The translations under genes were made by a program, and so were the position numbers. The notes beneath the pieces are model-generated. The model did no database searches. It saw only the letters and a list, made by a program, of their open reading frames with translations, and was not told the DNA's origin. Below, piece after piece: positions 1 through 8,924 of a stretch of 64,000 nucleotides of DNA; positions within the stretch are counted from its first letter, which is position 1; each line of letters opens with the position of its first letter. This DNA comes from VRUE01 sp036266075 (GTDB taxonomy: Bacteria > Actinomycetota > Thermoleophilia > Solirubrobacterales > 70-9): assembly GCA_036266075.1 (NCBI GenBank), contig DATANV010000038.1, forward strand, positions 20,784 through 84,783. The letters run 5' to 3'.

Positions 1-1
1 G

Positions 2-571
2 GGGGGCGACCGGATCCTGATCGTCGGTCTCGGTAACCCCGGGGCCGAGCACGCCGGCAGCCGCCACAACGCCGGCTTCGAGGTGGCTGCCGAGCTGTCG
101 CGCCGCTGGGATCTGCCGCGCGCCAAGAAGCGCTTTGGCGGCCTGATCGCCGAAGGGCGGACGCGGCCCGGCGGCCCTCGCGTCGCGATCCTCCTGCCGC
201 AGATCTATATGAACGCATCCGGCGACTCGGCCGGACCGGCGCGCGGCTCGCTGAAGGCGCCGCTCGACCGCGTCGTCGTCCTCCACGACGAGATCGACCT
301 GCCCTTCGGCGAGGTGCAGGCCCGCCTCGGCGGCGGCCTCGCCGGGCACAACGGCCTCAAGAGCCTCAAGCGTGGCCTCGGCTCCACCGACTTCTGGCGT
401 GTGCGGGTCGGCGTCGGCCGGCCGGAATCGACGGACCCCGAGGTCGTCTCCGCCTACGTGCTGGGGCGCTTCCGTGAGCCGAAATCGGATGTCGAGGCGC
501 TGATCGTCCGCGCCGCCGAGGAAGCCGAGCGGCTAGTCGAGCGGTTAGGTTCTCCGGCCGATGAGCGCTGA
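2..571 (+). CDS. pth: Peptidyl-tRNA hydrolase, 5' end cut by window edge
   Basis: Pth hydrolyses the ester bond of peptidyl-tRNAs that fall off the ribosome, recycling tRNA in the cytosol. The frame is open from base 2 and reads LIVGLGNPG, then RHNAGF, which are the family's N-terminal signature with the catalytic histidine. Further on come DEIDLPFG with the conserved Asp and GGGLAGHNGLKS, the substrate-binding loop. The protein ends at a TGA that overlaps the next gene by 11 bases, suggesting translational coupling. Only a few N-terminal residues should be missing, since the usual length is about 190. An internal GTG near base 83 is too late to be the start because it would drop the GLGNPG and RHNAG motifs. 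Confidence 0.96.
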   Translation, partial: GGDRILIVGLGNPGAEHAGSRHNAGFEVAAELSRRWDLPRAKKRFGGLIAEGRTRPGGPRVAILLPQIYMNASGDSAGPARGSLKAPLDRVVVLHDEIDLPFGEVQARLGGGLAGHNGLKSLKRGLGSTDFWRVRVGVGRPESTDPEVVSAYVLGRFREPKSDVEALIVRAAEEAERLVERLGSPADER

Positions 572-1295
572 GCGGACCTCCTACGAAGTCGACGAGAAGG
601 GCATCGCCCTGCTGCGCCTCGAGCGGCCCGAGGCGCGTAACGCGATCGACACGCAGATGCTGCTGGAGATGCTCGAGCACCTCGCGGTGGCGCGCGGCGA
701 CGAGGCGGTCCGCGTCGTCGTCATCTCCTCCTCCGACCAGATGGGCCTCTCGGCCGGCGCCGACGTCCGCGAGCAACTCGACGAGGAGGGCAAGGTGCGC
801 CGCATGCAGCTCTTTGCCGATCTCTACGACGCGATCGTGGGCTTCCCGAAGCCGACCGTCGCCGCCTGCCATGGCGACGTCGTCGGCGGCGGCGCCGAGA
901 TCGCCGTCGCCTGCGACATGCGGGTCGGCGGTGCCAACCTGCGGCTGCGCTTCCCCGGCGCCGCGCTCGGCGTCCCGGTCGGCCCGGCCCGCCTGGTCAG
1001 CCTCTGCGGCCTGGCCACCGCCAAGTACCTGCTGCTCAGCTCGCGCACCGTCGGCGCCGACGAGGCGTTGCGGCTCGGCCTCGTCAACCGCGTCGCGCCG
1101 GCGGCCGGCACCGAGGAGGCGGCTTTGGAGCTGGCCACCGCCGTCGCCGCACACCCGCCCGAGGCCGTCGCCCGCCTGAAGCGCATGCTGCACGAGTGGG
1201 ACGACATCGAGGGTCGCTCCCGCGCCGAGGGTGAGCAGCAGGTGGAGTGGCAGCGCACGGGACCGGGGCTCCCCTACGGCGGCGCCAACAACTAG
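561..1295 (+). CDS. Enoyl-CoA hydratase/isomerase family protein
   Basis: This 244-residue crotonase-fold protein probably hydrates or isomerises an acyl-CoA in fatty-acid or amino-acid breakdown. The N-terminus has the usual LLRLERPEARNAID motif. The first oxyanion-hole segment reads SAGADVREQ and the second reads AACHGDVVGGGAEIAVACDMRV, with the glycine-rich turn expected in this fold. The catalytic Glu usually seen after GGG-E-A appears as AEIA, and the second Glu position is occupied by a VPVGPA segment, so the exact reaction is uncertain. It overlaps pth by 11 bases and is likely co-transcribed with it. Length is slightly short of the typical 255-265. Confidence 0.85.
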   Translation: MSAERTSYEVDEKGIALLRLERPEARNAIDTQMLLEMLEHLAVARGDEAVRVVVISSSDQMGLSAGADVREQLDEEGKVRRMQLFADLYDAIVGFPKPTVAACHGDVVGGGAEIAVACDMRVGGANLRLRFPGAALGVPVGPARLVSLCGLATAKYLLLSSRTVGADEALRLGLVNRVAPAAGTEEAALELATAVAAHPPEAVARLKRMLHEWDDIEGRSRAEGEQQVEWQRTGPGLPYGGANN

Positions 1296-1312
1296 CGGCG
1301 TTCGCTCCGTAG

Positions 1313-1360
1313 ACGTGCCGGTGATTGAGCGCCCTCAGTGGTGTCTAACTCCCGGCACGT
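1313..1360 (+). promoter_or_regulatory. Inverted repeat upstream of the epimerase gene
   Basis: The 9-base arms acgtgccgg (1313-1321) and ccggcacgt (1352-1360) are perfect inverted repeats separated by 30 bases, in the only sizeable gap between the second and third genes. The site could be an operator or a weak hairpin. No promoter boxes are convincing. Confidence 0.3.
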
Positions 1361-1379
1361 AGCTGGAAGAATCCCGCAG

Positions 1380-2375
1380 ATGCTGACCGTTGCCGTTACC
1401 GGCCCCACTGGGGAGATCGGCACGCCGTTCATTGCGGCGCTCGAGCGGATGCCGGAGGTCGAGCGGGTTGTCGGCATGGCGCGCAGCTACTTCGACCCCA
1501 ACGTGCTCGGCTGGCAGAAGGTCGAGTACCGGCGGGGCGACATCCTTGACCCCGAGGCTGTGGCCGACCTGGTCGACGGCGCCGACGTGGTCGTCCACCT
1601 CGCCTTCGCGATCATTGCCGGGAGGGGAGAGACGCGGGAGATCAACCTGAGTGGCTCGCGCAACGTCTTCGAAGCGGCTCTCGCCGCCGGCGCCAAGCGG
1701 CTTGTCTACACCTCCTCGGTGGCCGCCTACGGCTTTCACCGCTCGTTGCCGACGCTGATCGACGAGGACGAGCCGGCAAAGGGGACCGAGCGCCATCCCT
1801 ACTCCGCCCACAAGGCCGCCGTCGAGAAGGAGCTGGCAGCGGTGCTGGCGGATACCGACGTCGACGCCTACGTCTTCCGTCCCTGCATCGTCGCTGGTCC
1901 CGACGCGACCCTACTGCTCGACCTCGTCCCGTTGCTGGCGCTGGGCAAGCGGATCCCCGGCCCGCTGCGCTGGGCGCTCGGCCGCGTGCCCGAGTTGCGC
2001 CCGGTCCTGCCCGACCCGGGTGTCCCATTCCAGCTCGTCCACCAGGACGACGTCGCCGCGGCGCTCGCGGCCGCCGTGCTTGGCCACGGCGAGCCCGGCG
2101 TCTACAACCTCGCCGGCCCCGGCGAGTTGACGGTCTCCGACCTCGCCCATGAGTTGGGCTGGCACGCGGTGCCGGCGCCGCAACTGGCCGTCGGCGCAGC
2201 CGCCGAGGCGGTCGCCCTGATGCCCTTCCTACCCGATGAGGCGGCCTGGATCGAGACGGTCCGCCGGCCGGTGTTGATGGACACCACCCGCGCCCGCCGC
2301 AAGCTGCACTGGATGCCGCATCACGACGCCCGCCAGACGCTGCGCGAGACGATCGCCGCCGTTCGCGCCCGATGA
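1380..2375 (+). CDS. NAD-dependent epimerase/dehydratase family protein
   Basis: An extended short-chain dehydrogenase with a Rossmann fold: VAVTGPTGEIGTPF is the GxxGxxG nucleotide motif at the very N-terminus, VVHLAF follows strand 4, and the catalytic triad is a serine in VYTSSVAAYG plus YSAHK (the YxxxK pair). The substrate is probably a nucleotide sugar or a small ketone, and cannot be fixed from sequence. I chose the ATG at 1380 because it puts the glycine motif at residues 7-13 and has ggaaga about 10 bases upstream. A GTG at 1338 in the same frame would add 14 residues without family support. The stop overlaps the mfd start (ATGA). Confidence 0.88.
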   Translation: MLTVAVTGPTGEIGTPFIAALERMPEVERVVGMARSYFDPNVLGWQKVEYRRGDILDPEAVADLVDGADVVVHLAFAIIAGRGETREINLSGSRNVFEAALAAGAKRLVYTSSVAAYGFHRSLPTLIDEDEPAKGTERHPYSAHKAAVEKELAAVLADTDVDAYVFRPCIVAGPDATLLLDLVPLLALGKRIPGPLRWALGRVPELRPVLPDPGVPFQLVHQDDVAAALAAAVLGHGEPGVYNLAGPGELTVSDLAHELGWHAVPAPQLAVGAAAEAVALMPFLPDEAAWIETVRRPVLMDTTRARRKLHWMPHHDARQTLRETIAAVRAR

Positions 2376-5300
2376 GCCTGCGCCCGCTGATCGAGCTCGC
2401 CGCCGAGGACGAGCGCTTGCACGCGCTCGCCGGCCGCCTGCGCGCGGCCGGCGGAGGTGAGGAGGAGACGGTTGCCGCCTCGGCGACGCTGCGCCCGCTG
2501 CTGCTGGCGACGCTGCTCGAGGACGACCGCGGCTTGGCCGGCCGCCCGGCGCTGCTGGTCAGCGCCGACGACCGCTCGGCCCGCGATCTGGCCGCCGACC
2601 TGCGCGCCTACCTGGCCCCCCGCCGGGTTCGCCTCTACCCGTCGCGCGGTACCGGCTACGCCTCGCACGTGACGCCCCCGCCGCACCTAGTCGGCCTGCG
2701 GATCGATGCGCTGGAGGCGTTGCACCGCGAGCCGGACGCGGTGGTCGTCGCGAGCGCGACCGCGCTCGCCGAGGCGGTACCGGACGCCTCGCTGCGTCCG
2801 GCCGGCTTCGCCCTCACCCGCGGTGAGGAGATCGAGCCGGAGGCAGTCGCCCGCGACCTGGTCGCAGCCGGCTATGAGCGAGTCGAGCAGGTCGAGGGGC
2901 GTGGCCAGTTCGCGATGCGGGGTGGCATCCTCGACGCCTTCCCGGCCACCGAGGAGCGCGCCGTGCGGATCGAGCTGTTCGGCGACGAGATTGAGTCGAT
3001 GCGCTGGTTTTCGACCTTCACTCAGCGCTCGCTCGGAGAGGCCGAGCGGGTCGAGTTGGCGCCGGCCGCCGAGCTCGACGCAGAGCACCGCGAACTGGCC
3101 GAGCTGGCGGCGATGGAAGCTGCCGAAAAGGGGGAGGAGGCGCCCAGCGCCGCCGAGGCGCTGCCGCTGGACCGCTTCGGGCCGCCGCTCGACCTCGTTC
3201 CCGAGACGGCGGCGACGATCCTCGTCGCTGCGGAGGAGATCGAGCCGGCGCTGCGCGACCACTGGGAGGACGCTACGGCGGCGCTGCACGCCGAGGATGC
3301 CAAACACCTCTACGTCGACGTCGCCGCGCCACTCGCCGCTCGCGCGCTCCTCTCGCTTACCGGCGCCGGCGATGGCGAGGAGAGCGCCTTCCGGGCTGCC
3401 CGCGCCGAGTCGCCGGCGCGCAGCGTCGCCGAGGCCGAGGCCGAGTTGCAGAAACTCATCCGCTCCGGCTACCGCACCGTCGTCGCCTTCGACAGCCGGG
3501 GGGAGGCGGAGCGCTCGCGCTATGGCCTCGAGCGGCTCGATGCCAGTCTGCTCGATGGCGGCCGCCTCTCGCCCGAGCCGGGCCTGACCTTCGCCGAGGC
3601 GCGACTGCGCGAGGGCTTCGTCAGCCCCGAGCTGCGGCTTGCGGTCTACCCCTTCCGCCGCCTCGTCCACCGCCGCCGCCGTGCCGCCGAGGCGGCACCG
3701 GGTGCCGCCCGCGGCCGCCTCGCCTTCAGCGATCTGCGGGTCGGCGACTACGTCGTCCACGAGGACCACGGTGTCGCTCGTTTCGCCGGCTTCGAGACGC
3801 GCGAGGTCGGCGGCGTCACCCGCGACTACCTCTACCTCGAATACAAGGGCGAGGATCGCGTCTACGTCCCCACCGACCAGCTCGCCAAGCTGAGCCGCTA
3901 CGTCGGCGCCGGCGCCGAACCGGCGCTCTCGGCGCTGGGGGGCAAGCGCTGGCAGAACATGAAGGCCCGCGCCCGTCGCGCCGCCGGCGCCCTGGCCGGC
4001 GAGCTGCTCAACCTCTACGCCGAGCGCCGCACCCGCAAGGGGCACGCCTTCCCTCCCGACGGCGAGTGGCAGATCCAGATGGAGTCCGCTTTCCCCTATC
4101 GCGAGACTGCCGACCAGCTCGAAGCGATCGAGGCGGTCAAGGGCGACATGGAGTCCGAGCAGCCGATGGACCGGCTGGTCTGCGGCGACGTCGGCTTCGG
4201 CAAGACCGAGGTGGCGCTGCGTGCCGCGGTCAAGGCGGCCTCCGACGGCAAGCAGGTGATGGTGCTGGCGCCGACCACGATCCTCGCTCAGCAGCACTTC
4301 GGCACCTTCGGCGAGCGTCTCGCCGACCTGCCCTTCACGCTCGACTGGGTTTCGCGCCTTCGCAAGCCGGCCGAGGTCAAGGCGGTGCTGAAACGCTTCG
4401 AGGCGGGCCAGGTCGACATCCTGATCGGCACCCACCGACTGCTCTCCCGTGATGTCCGCGCAAAGGATCTCGGCCTCCTGGTCCTCGACGAGGAGCAGCG
4501 TTTCGGTGTCAAGCAGAAGGAGCTGTTGCGCCAGCTCAAGCTGAAGGTCGACGTGTTGGCGCTCTCGGCGACGCCGATCCCGCGCAGCCTGCAGATGAGC
4601 CTCGCCGGGCTGCGCGACATCTCGACGATCGAGACGCCGCCCGAGGGCCGCCGCCCGGTTCGCACCTACGTCGGCCCGTATGACGAGGACCTGGTGCAGC
4701 GGGCGATCGAGCGCGAGCTGGAGCGCGGCGGCCAGGCCTTCTTCCTCCACAACCGGATAGACAGCCTGCCGGAGATGGCGGAACGGTTGCGCTCGCTGGC
4801 GCCGAAGGCGCGGGTTGCGATTGCTCACGGCCAGATGGAGGAGGCCGAGCTCGAGGACACGATGATGGGCTTTCTGCGCGGCGAGGCCGACTGCCTGGTG
4901 ACGACCACGATCATCGAGTCGGGCCTCGACATTCCCACCGCCAACACGCTAATCGTCGAGCGTGCCGATCGCCTTGGCTTGGCCCAGGCATACCAGATAC
5001 GGGGCAGGGTGGGGCGCTCGCGCGAGCGGGCCTTCGCCTACCTCCTCTACCCGTCGGCGGAGTCGCTGACCGAGGAGGCGGCGGCGCGGCTCTCGACCCT
5101 CGCCGATCACACCGAGTTGGGCTCCGGATTCAAGATCGCGATGCGGGATCTCGACATCCGCGGCGCCGGCGACCTGCTCGGGGACGAGCAGTCGGGCCAC
5201 GTCGCCGCGGTCGGCTTTGAGCTCTACTGCCAGATGATCGACGAGGCGGTGGCCGAGGCCGCTGCCAGCGGGGAGGCAGGCGAGGAGACGCCGGAGCCAC

Positions 5301-5764
5301 TGCGCTTCGACGTGCCGGTCGATGCCTACCTTCCGGCCGCCTTCATCCCCTTCGAGGCGGCGAAGATCGACGTCCACCGGCGCGTCGTCGCGGCCCGCTC
5401 GACCGGCGAGTTGCGGGCGATTCGCGACGAGTTGGCCGATCGCTTCGGTCCCCTGCCACCAGAGGCCGAGAACCTGCTGGCTTTGCAGCGGGCACGGATC
5501 GAGTTGCGCCAGGCCGGCGCGCGCGGCGTCGAGTTGCGTGGCGGCCGGCTCAGCGTGGTCGGGGTTGCGCTCGACTCAGAGCAGGCGACCGCGCTGCGTA
5601 AGGGCTTGGAGGGGGCCCGGTACGTGTGGCGTGAGCAGACCGCCTCGGTCCAGGTCCCGGCCGAGCCCGGAGCCCGGCTCGCCGCCGTGCTGGCGATGGC
5701 CGGAGCGCTGCGCGAGGCGTTGAGCTCGAATTTAGTCGAAAAAGATATGCTCCCAGCTCCGTGA
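2372..5764 (+). CDS. mfd: Transcription-repair coupling factor Mfd
   Basis: Mfd is a DNA translocase that removes RNA polymerase stalled at lesions and recruits UvrA. The 1130 residues show the family order: a UvrB-like N-terminal part with FAMRGGILDAFP, a CarD/RNAP-interaction module near residue 457 (RVGDYVVHEDHGVARF), Walker A GDVGFGKTE near residue 606, Walker B LDEEQRFG near 705, motif III LSATPIPRS, and helicase motifs V-VI (ESGLDIPTANT, QIRGRVGRS). The C-terminal TRCF domain follows. It overlaps the epimerase gene by four bases and the next gene by four, so the run is one operon. Glutamate codons are almost all GAG (12 of 12 in 2821-3000), unlike the next gene. Confidence 0.98.
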   Translation: MSLRPLIELAAEDERLHALAGRLRAAGGGEEETVAASATLRPLLLATLLEDDRGLAGRPALLVSADDRSARDLAADLRAYLAPRRVRLYPSRGTGYASHVTPPPHLVGLRIDALEALHREPDAVVVASATALAEAVPDASLRPAGFALTRGEEIEPEAVARDLVAAGYERVEQVEGRGQFAMRGGILDAFPATEERAVRIELFGDEIESMRWFSTFTQRSLGEAERVELAPAAELDAEHRELAELAAMEAAEKGEEAPSAAEALPLDRFGPPLDLVPETAATILVAAEEIEPALRDHWEDATAALHAEDAKHLYVDVAAPLAARALLSLTGAGDGEESAFRAARAESPARSVAEAEAELQKLIRSGYRTVVAFDSRGEAERSRYGLERLDASLLDGGRLSPEPGLTFAEARLREGFVSPELRLAVYPFRRLVHRRRRAAEAAPGAARGRLAFSDLRVGDYVVHEDHGVARFAGFETREVGGVTRDYLYLEYKGEDRVYVPTDQLAKLSRYVGAGAEPALSALGGKRWQNMKARARRAAGALAGELLNLYAERRTRKGHAFPPDGEWQIQMESAFPYRETADQLEAIEAVKGDMESEQPMDRLVCGDVGFGKTEVALRAAVKAASDGKQVMVLAPTTILAQQHFGTFGERLADLPFTLDWVSRLRKPAEVKAVLKRFEAGQVDILIGTHRLLSRDVRAKDLGLLVLDEEQRFGVKQKELLRQLKLKVDVLALSATPIPRSLQMSLAGLRDISTIETPPEGRRPVRTYVGPYDEDLVQRAIERELERGGQAFFLHNRIDSLPEMAERLRSLAPKARVAIAHGQMEEAELEDTMMGFLRGEADCLVTTTIIESGLDIPTANTLIVERADRLGLAQAYQIRGRVGRSRERAFAYLLYPSAESLTEEAAARLSTLADHTELGSGFKIAMRDLDIRGAGDLLGDEQSGHVAAVGFELYCQMIDEAVAEAAASGEAGEETPEPLRFDVPVDAYLPAAFIPFEAAKIDVHRRVVAARSTGELRAIRDELADRFGPLPPEAENLLALQRARIELRQAGARGVELRGGRLSVVGVALDSEQATALRKGLEGARYVWREQTASVQVPAEPGARLAAVLAMAGALREALSSNLVEKDMLPAP

Positions 5765-7158
5765 GTCCGGATCAGGGGAGACGCGCGAGTCGTAAGGGAG
5801 GCAGCGGCGCCAAACGGGGCCCCTCCAAGCCCCTGGCTGCGCGCCGGCGCGCGGCGCTCATCTTCGGCGCCCTCTTCGCGGTTCTCTTCCTGGTGGTCGC
5901 CGTAGTCGACGGGCTCGGCGACCCCAGCATTCCGTCCGGCAACATCGCGCTGATTCAGGACACTCCGGGCGATAGCGGTGACATCACGCAGGCCGACTTC
6001 GATCACGCGCTCGAACAGGCGGCGGCCCAGGCGGGCCAGAAAAAACCGCCGAAGCCGGGAGAAAAACAGTACGAAGAACTGAAGGAAACGGCGCTTGGCA
6101 GCCTCTTCGAACCGATTTGGCTGGAAGGCCTGGGGCGCGAAGAAGGCGTCGAAATCAGCGACGAGGAAGTCGAAAAAGAATTCAAGAAACTGAAAAAGGA
6201 AAACTTCAAAACCGAGGCCGAATACCAGAAATTCCTCAAAGAAGCCAAGTACACGCAAGCGGACGTCATGCAGCGTGTCAAGCTGCAGAAACTCAGCACT
6301 GAGCTGCAGGAAAAGCTGAAAGCAGACACGCCGCAGCCGAGCCAGAGCGAAATCGAGGACTACTACGAAGCGGCCAAGGCGACCCAGTTCACGCAGAAAG
6401 CAAGCCGCGACGTCCGCGTCGTCGTCAACAAAGACCGCGAGCAGGCTGAAGAAGCGCTCGCTGCGCTGAGCAAAGACGACACGGCGAAGAACTGGGGAAA
6501 GATCGCCAAGAAGTACTCGGAAGAACAGGCCACCAAGGGAACTGGCGGCTTGCAACGGGGCGTGACCGAAGAATCGCTCAAAGGACCGCTGAAGGCCGCC
6601 TTCTTCAGCACGCCCGAAGGCCAGGTCGAAGGCCCGATCAAGGCCGAAGGCAAATACAACGTCTTCGAGGTCGAGAATTCGACGCCGGAAAGCGTCCAGG
6701 AACTGAAAACCGTCGAATCGCAGATCCAGAGCACGCTGGCGCAGCGCCTCGAACAGGAATACTTCACGACCTTCGTCGCAAACTTCAACGAGAAGTGGCG
6801 GAACCGGACCTTCTGTGCCTCCGAATACACGAGCGAACGCTGCGCCAACTTCAAGGGCAGCGGCCACCCCGCGACGGCGCCTGAAGGCTGCTACGAAGCG
6901 GATCCAAAAGGCGGCCTGCCGGAAGCCTGCCCGGCGCCGGTCTTCCAACTGATCCCGGCCCTGCCGGGAACCGTCACGCCGCTCGAACCCACCGGCAAAC
7001 CGCTCGCCCAGCGCCCGCAGCCGGTTGGCGAAGAAAAAGAAGGCGCGGAAGAAGGCGCGCCACTGCCCGAAGGTGCTGCGCCACCGTCGGAAGGCGGCGA
7101 AGCGCCACCGCCGGAAGAAGCGCCACCGCCGGAAGAAGCGCCCTCCGAATCTGAATAG
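5761..7158 (+). CDS. Membrane-anchored SurA/PrsA-like peptidyl-prolyl isomerase
   Basis: A probable extracytoplasmic folding catalyst. Residues 1-30 are basic, followed by one hydrophobic segment (ALIFGALFAVLFLVVAVVDG) that anchors or exports the protein. Residues 70-190 form a charged SurA-N-like helical region. Residues 210-300 read like a parvulin domain, with KNWGKIAKKYSEEQATKGTGG and VEGPIKAEGKYNVFEVE. The tail after residue 350 contains four cysteines and ends in a Pro/Glu-rich repeat (PPPEEA twice). The GTG start overlaps the mfd stop (GTGA). Codon choice changes sharply: in 6061-6240 I count 14 GAA against 2 GAG, and AAA is frequent. Export and the parvulin assignment are inferred. 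Confidence 0.82.
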   Translation: MSPDQGRRASRKGGSGAKRGPSKPLAARRRAALIFGALFAVLFLVVAVVDGLGDPSIPSGNIALIQDTPGDSGDITQADFDHALEQAAAQAGQKKPPKPGEKQYEELKETALGSLFEPIWLEGLGREEGVEISDEEVEKEFKKLKKENFKTEAEYQKFLKEAKYTQADVMQRVKLQKLSTELQEKLKADTPQPSQSEIEDYYEAAKATQFTQKASRDVRVVVNKDREQAEEALAALSKDDTAKNWGKIAKKYSEEQATKGTGGLQRGVTEESLKGPLKAAFFSTPEGQVEGPIKAEGKYNVFEVENSTPESVQELKTVESQIQSTLAQRLEQEYFTTFVANFNEKWRNRTFCASEYTSERCANFKGSGHPATAPEGCYEADPKGGLPEACPAPVFQLIPALPGTVTPLEPTGKPLAQRPQPVGEEKEGAEEGAPLPEGAAPPSEGGEAPPPEEAPPPEEAPSESE

Positions 7159-7198
7159 CCCCGGCGAAGACGACGGCCGTCGATAGACTGGCGCGCCC

Positions 7199-8494
7199 GT
7201 GAGCGCCATCGCCTCCATTCGAGCGCGTCAGATCCTCGATTCGCGAGGCAACCCGACCGTCGAGGTCGAGGTCACGCTCGAGTCGGGTGCACGCGGCATC
7301 GCGGCGGTTCCATCTGGGGCCTCGACCGGCGAGTTCGAGGCGGTCGAGCTGCGCGACGGCGGTGAGGTCTGGGCGGGCAAGGGCGTCTCGCGGGCCGTGG
7401 TCAACGTCAACGAGGAGATCGCGGCCGCCCTGCGCGGTGCCCGGGCGGCCGAGCAGGGGGCGCTCGACGAGACGATGATCGAGCTGGACGGCACGCCCAA
7501 CAAGGGCCGGCTCGGCGCCAACGCGATCCTCGGCGTCTCGCTTGCCGTCGCCAAGGCAGCCGCCGCCGACTCCGGGCAGCCGCTCTACCGCTACCTGGCC
7601 GAGCTCTACGGTGGCGGCGAGCCGCGGCTACTGCCGGTGCCGATGATGAACGTGCTGAACGGCGGTGCCCACGCCGACAACTCGGTCGACTTCCAGGAGT
7701 TCATGGTGGTGCCGGCGGGGGCAGACAGCTTCTCGGAGTGCCTGCGGGTCGGTGCCGGGGTCTTCCACGCCCTCAAGGGGAGCCTCGCCTCCAAGGGCCT
7801 CTCGACTGCGGTCGGCGACGAGGGCGGCTTCGCCCCCGACTTGGAGTCCAACGAGGCAGCTCTGCAGGCCGTTCTGGCCGGCGTCGAGGCGGCCGGCTAC
7901 AAGCCAGGCGCCGACGTCTTCATCGCTCTTGATCCGGCGACCAGCGAGGTCTTCGAGGGCGGCGCCTACGTACTCAGGCACGAGGGCCGCACGCTCTCCT
8001 CGGAGGAGATGGCCGCCTACTGGCAGGACGCCTGCTCGCGCTACCCGATCGTCTCGATCGAGGACGGCATGGACGAGGAGGACTGGGACGGCTGGAGACT
8101 CCTGACCGAGCGGCTCGGCGAGCACGTGCAGCTGGTCGGCGACGACCTCTTCGTCACCAACCCCGAGCGACTGCGCCGCGGGATCGAGTTGGCGGTCGGC
8201 AACTCGATCCTCGTCAAGGTGAACCAGATCGGCACCCTCAGCGAGACCCTGGAGGCGATCCGCATCGCCCGAGAGGCTGGCTACACCGCCGTCATCTCGC
8301 ACCGTTCCGGCGAGACCGAGGACACGACGATCGCCGATCTGGCGGTTGCCACCGGCGCCGGCCAGATCAAGACCGGAGCCCCCTCGCGCTCGGACCGTGT
8401 CGCCAAGTACAACCGCCTGCTGCGGATAGAGGAAGAGCTTGGAGATTCTGCAGAATTCCCAGGCCTGCAGGCATTCGCCCAGCGCCCCGGCTGA
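7199..8494 (+). CDS. eno: Enolase (phosphopyruvate hydratase)
   Basis: Enolase interconverts 2-phosphoglycerate and phosphoenolpyruvate in glycolysis. The 431 residues fit the usual length. Hallmarks are ARQILDSRGNPTVEVEV at the N-terminus, the mobile loop VPSGASTGEFEA, NGGAHADNSVDFQEFM, GDEGGFAPDL, the Mg ligands in ALDPATSE, SIEDGMDEED and LVGDDLFVTN, the catalytic lysine in ILVKVNQIGTLSE, and the signature VISHRSGETEDT. The start is GTG at 7199. Together with mfd and ftsB this is the order common in Actinobacteria. A short imperfect stem (gcattc / gaatgc) straddles the stop codon. Confidence 0.98.
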   Translation: MSAIASIRARQILDSRGNPTVEVEVTLESGARGIAAVPSGASTGEFEAVELRDGGEVWAGKGVSRAVVNVNEEIAAALRGARAAEQGALDETMIELDGTPNKGRLGANAILGVSLAVAKAAAADSGQPLYRYLAELYGGGEPRLLPVPMMNVLNGGAHADNSVDFQEFMVVPAGADSFSECLRVGAGVFHALKGSLASKGLSTAVGDEGGFAPDLESNEAALQAVLAGVEAAGYKPGADVFIALDPATSEVFEGGAYVLRHEGRTLSSEEMAAYWQDACSRYPIVSIEDGMDEEDWDGWRLLTERLGEHVQLVGDDLFVTNPERLRRGIELAVGNSILVKVNQIGTLSETLEAIRIAREAGYTAVISHRSGETEDTTIADLAVATGAGQIKTGAPSRSDRVAKYNRLLRIEEELGDSAEFPGLQAFAQRPG

Positions 8495-8531
8495 ATGCAG
8501 GAATTCCAGGCTCGGTCGCGTAGGACCGGGC

Positions 8532-8903
8532 ATGGCAGCCCGCTCCCGGCCGGCACGCAGGACCGCAGCCACGCCCAAACGCCGTCCGGCAGCCCGCCGC
8601 AGGCCGGCTGCACGGCGGGGTGGCAGCCGCATCCGCTGGGACCGCGTCGGGCGGATCGCCCTGACCCTCGTTCTCGCCGCCGTCCTCTACTCGTACCTCA
8701 ACCCGGCGATCGACTTCGTCAAGACCTACACGGCGACGACCGCCGCCAAAGCCGAGTTCCACGAGATGCTGCGCGAGAACAAGCGCCTGCACCACCGCAT
8801 CCAGACCGCCGAAGATCCGATCACCATCGCCCGCAAGGCAAGATCCCAAGGCATGATCGGCGAAGGCGAGCGACCCCTGGTCATCCAGGGTCTCGGCGGC
8901 TAG
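8532..8903 (+). CDS. ftsB: FtsB/DivIC family septum formation protein
   Basis: A 123-residue bitopic cell-division protein. About 35 very basic N-terminal residues (cytosolic) precede one transmembrane segment, IALTLVLAAVLYSYLNP, and a coiled-coil region with ENKRLHHRIQTAEDP, then ARKARSQGMIGEGERPLVI, which matches the FtsB/DivIC pattern. Such proteins hold FtsL and FtsQ together at the septum. I chose the ATG at 8532; an upstream in-frame ATG at 8439 lies inside eno and would add 31 residues of unrelated composition. The position directly after eno is the usual one in Actinobacteria. Confidence 0.85.
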   Translation: MAARSRPARRTAATPKRRPAARRRPAARRGGSRIRWDRVGRIALTLVLAAVLYSYLNPAIDFVKTYTATTAAKAEFHEMLRENKRLHHRIQTAEDPITIARKARSQGMIGEGERPLVIQGLGG

Positions 8904-8924
8904 CGCCGGCCCAGGGAGCACCCC

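Noticed and set aside
1..6. Run of G at both ends of the window as a biological feature
   Set aside because: Short homopolymers at the edges cannot be interpreted without flanking sequence.
2687..4828. 713-codon open frame on the minus strand across mfd
   Set aside because: It is the antisense shadow of mfd: composition is Leu/Arg/Asp/Glu-rich without motifs, and the plus strand has all Mfd motifs.
5326..7218. 630-codon minus-strand frame rich in Phe and Arg
   Set aside because: Complement of the GAA/AAA-rich foldase gene; the Phe-rich composition is just the mirror of Glu/Lys codons.
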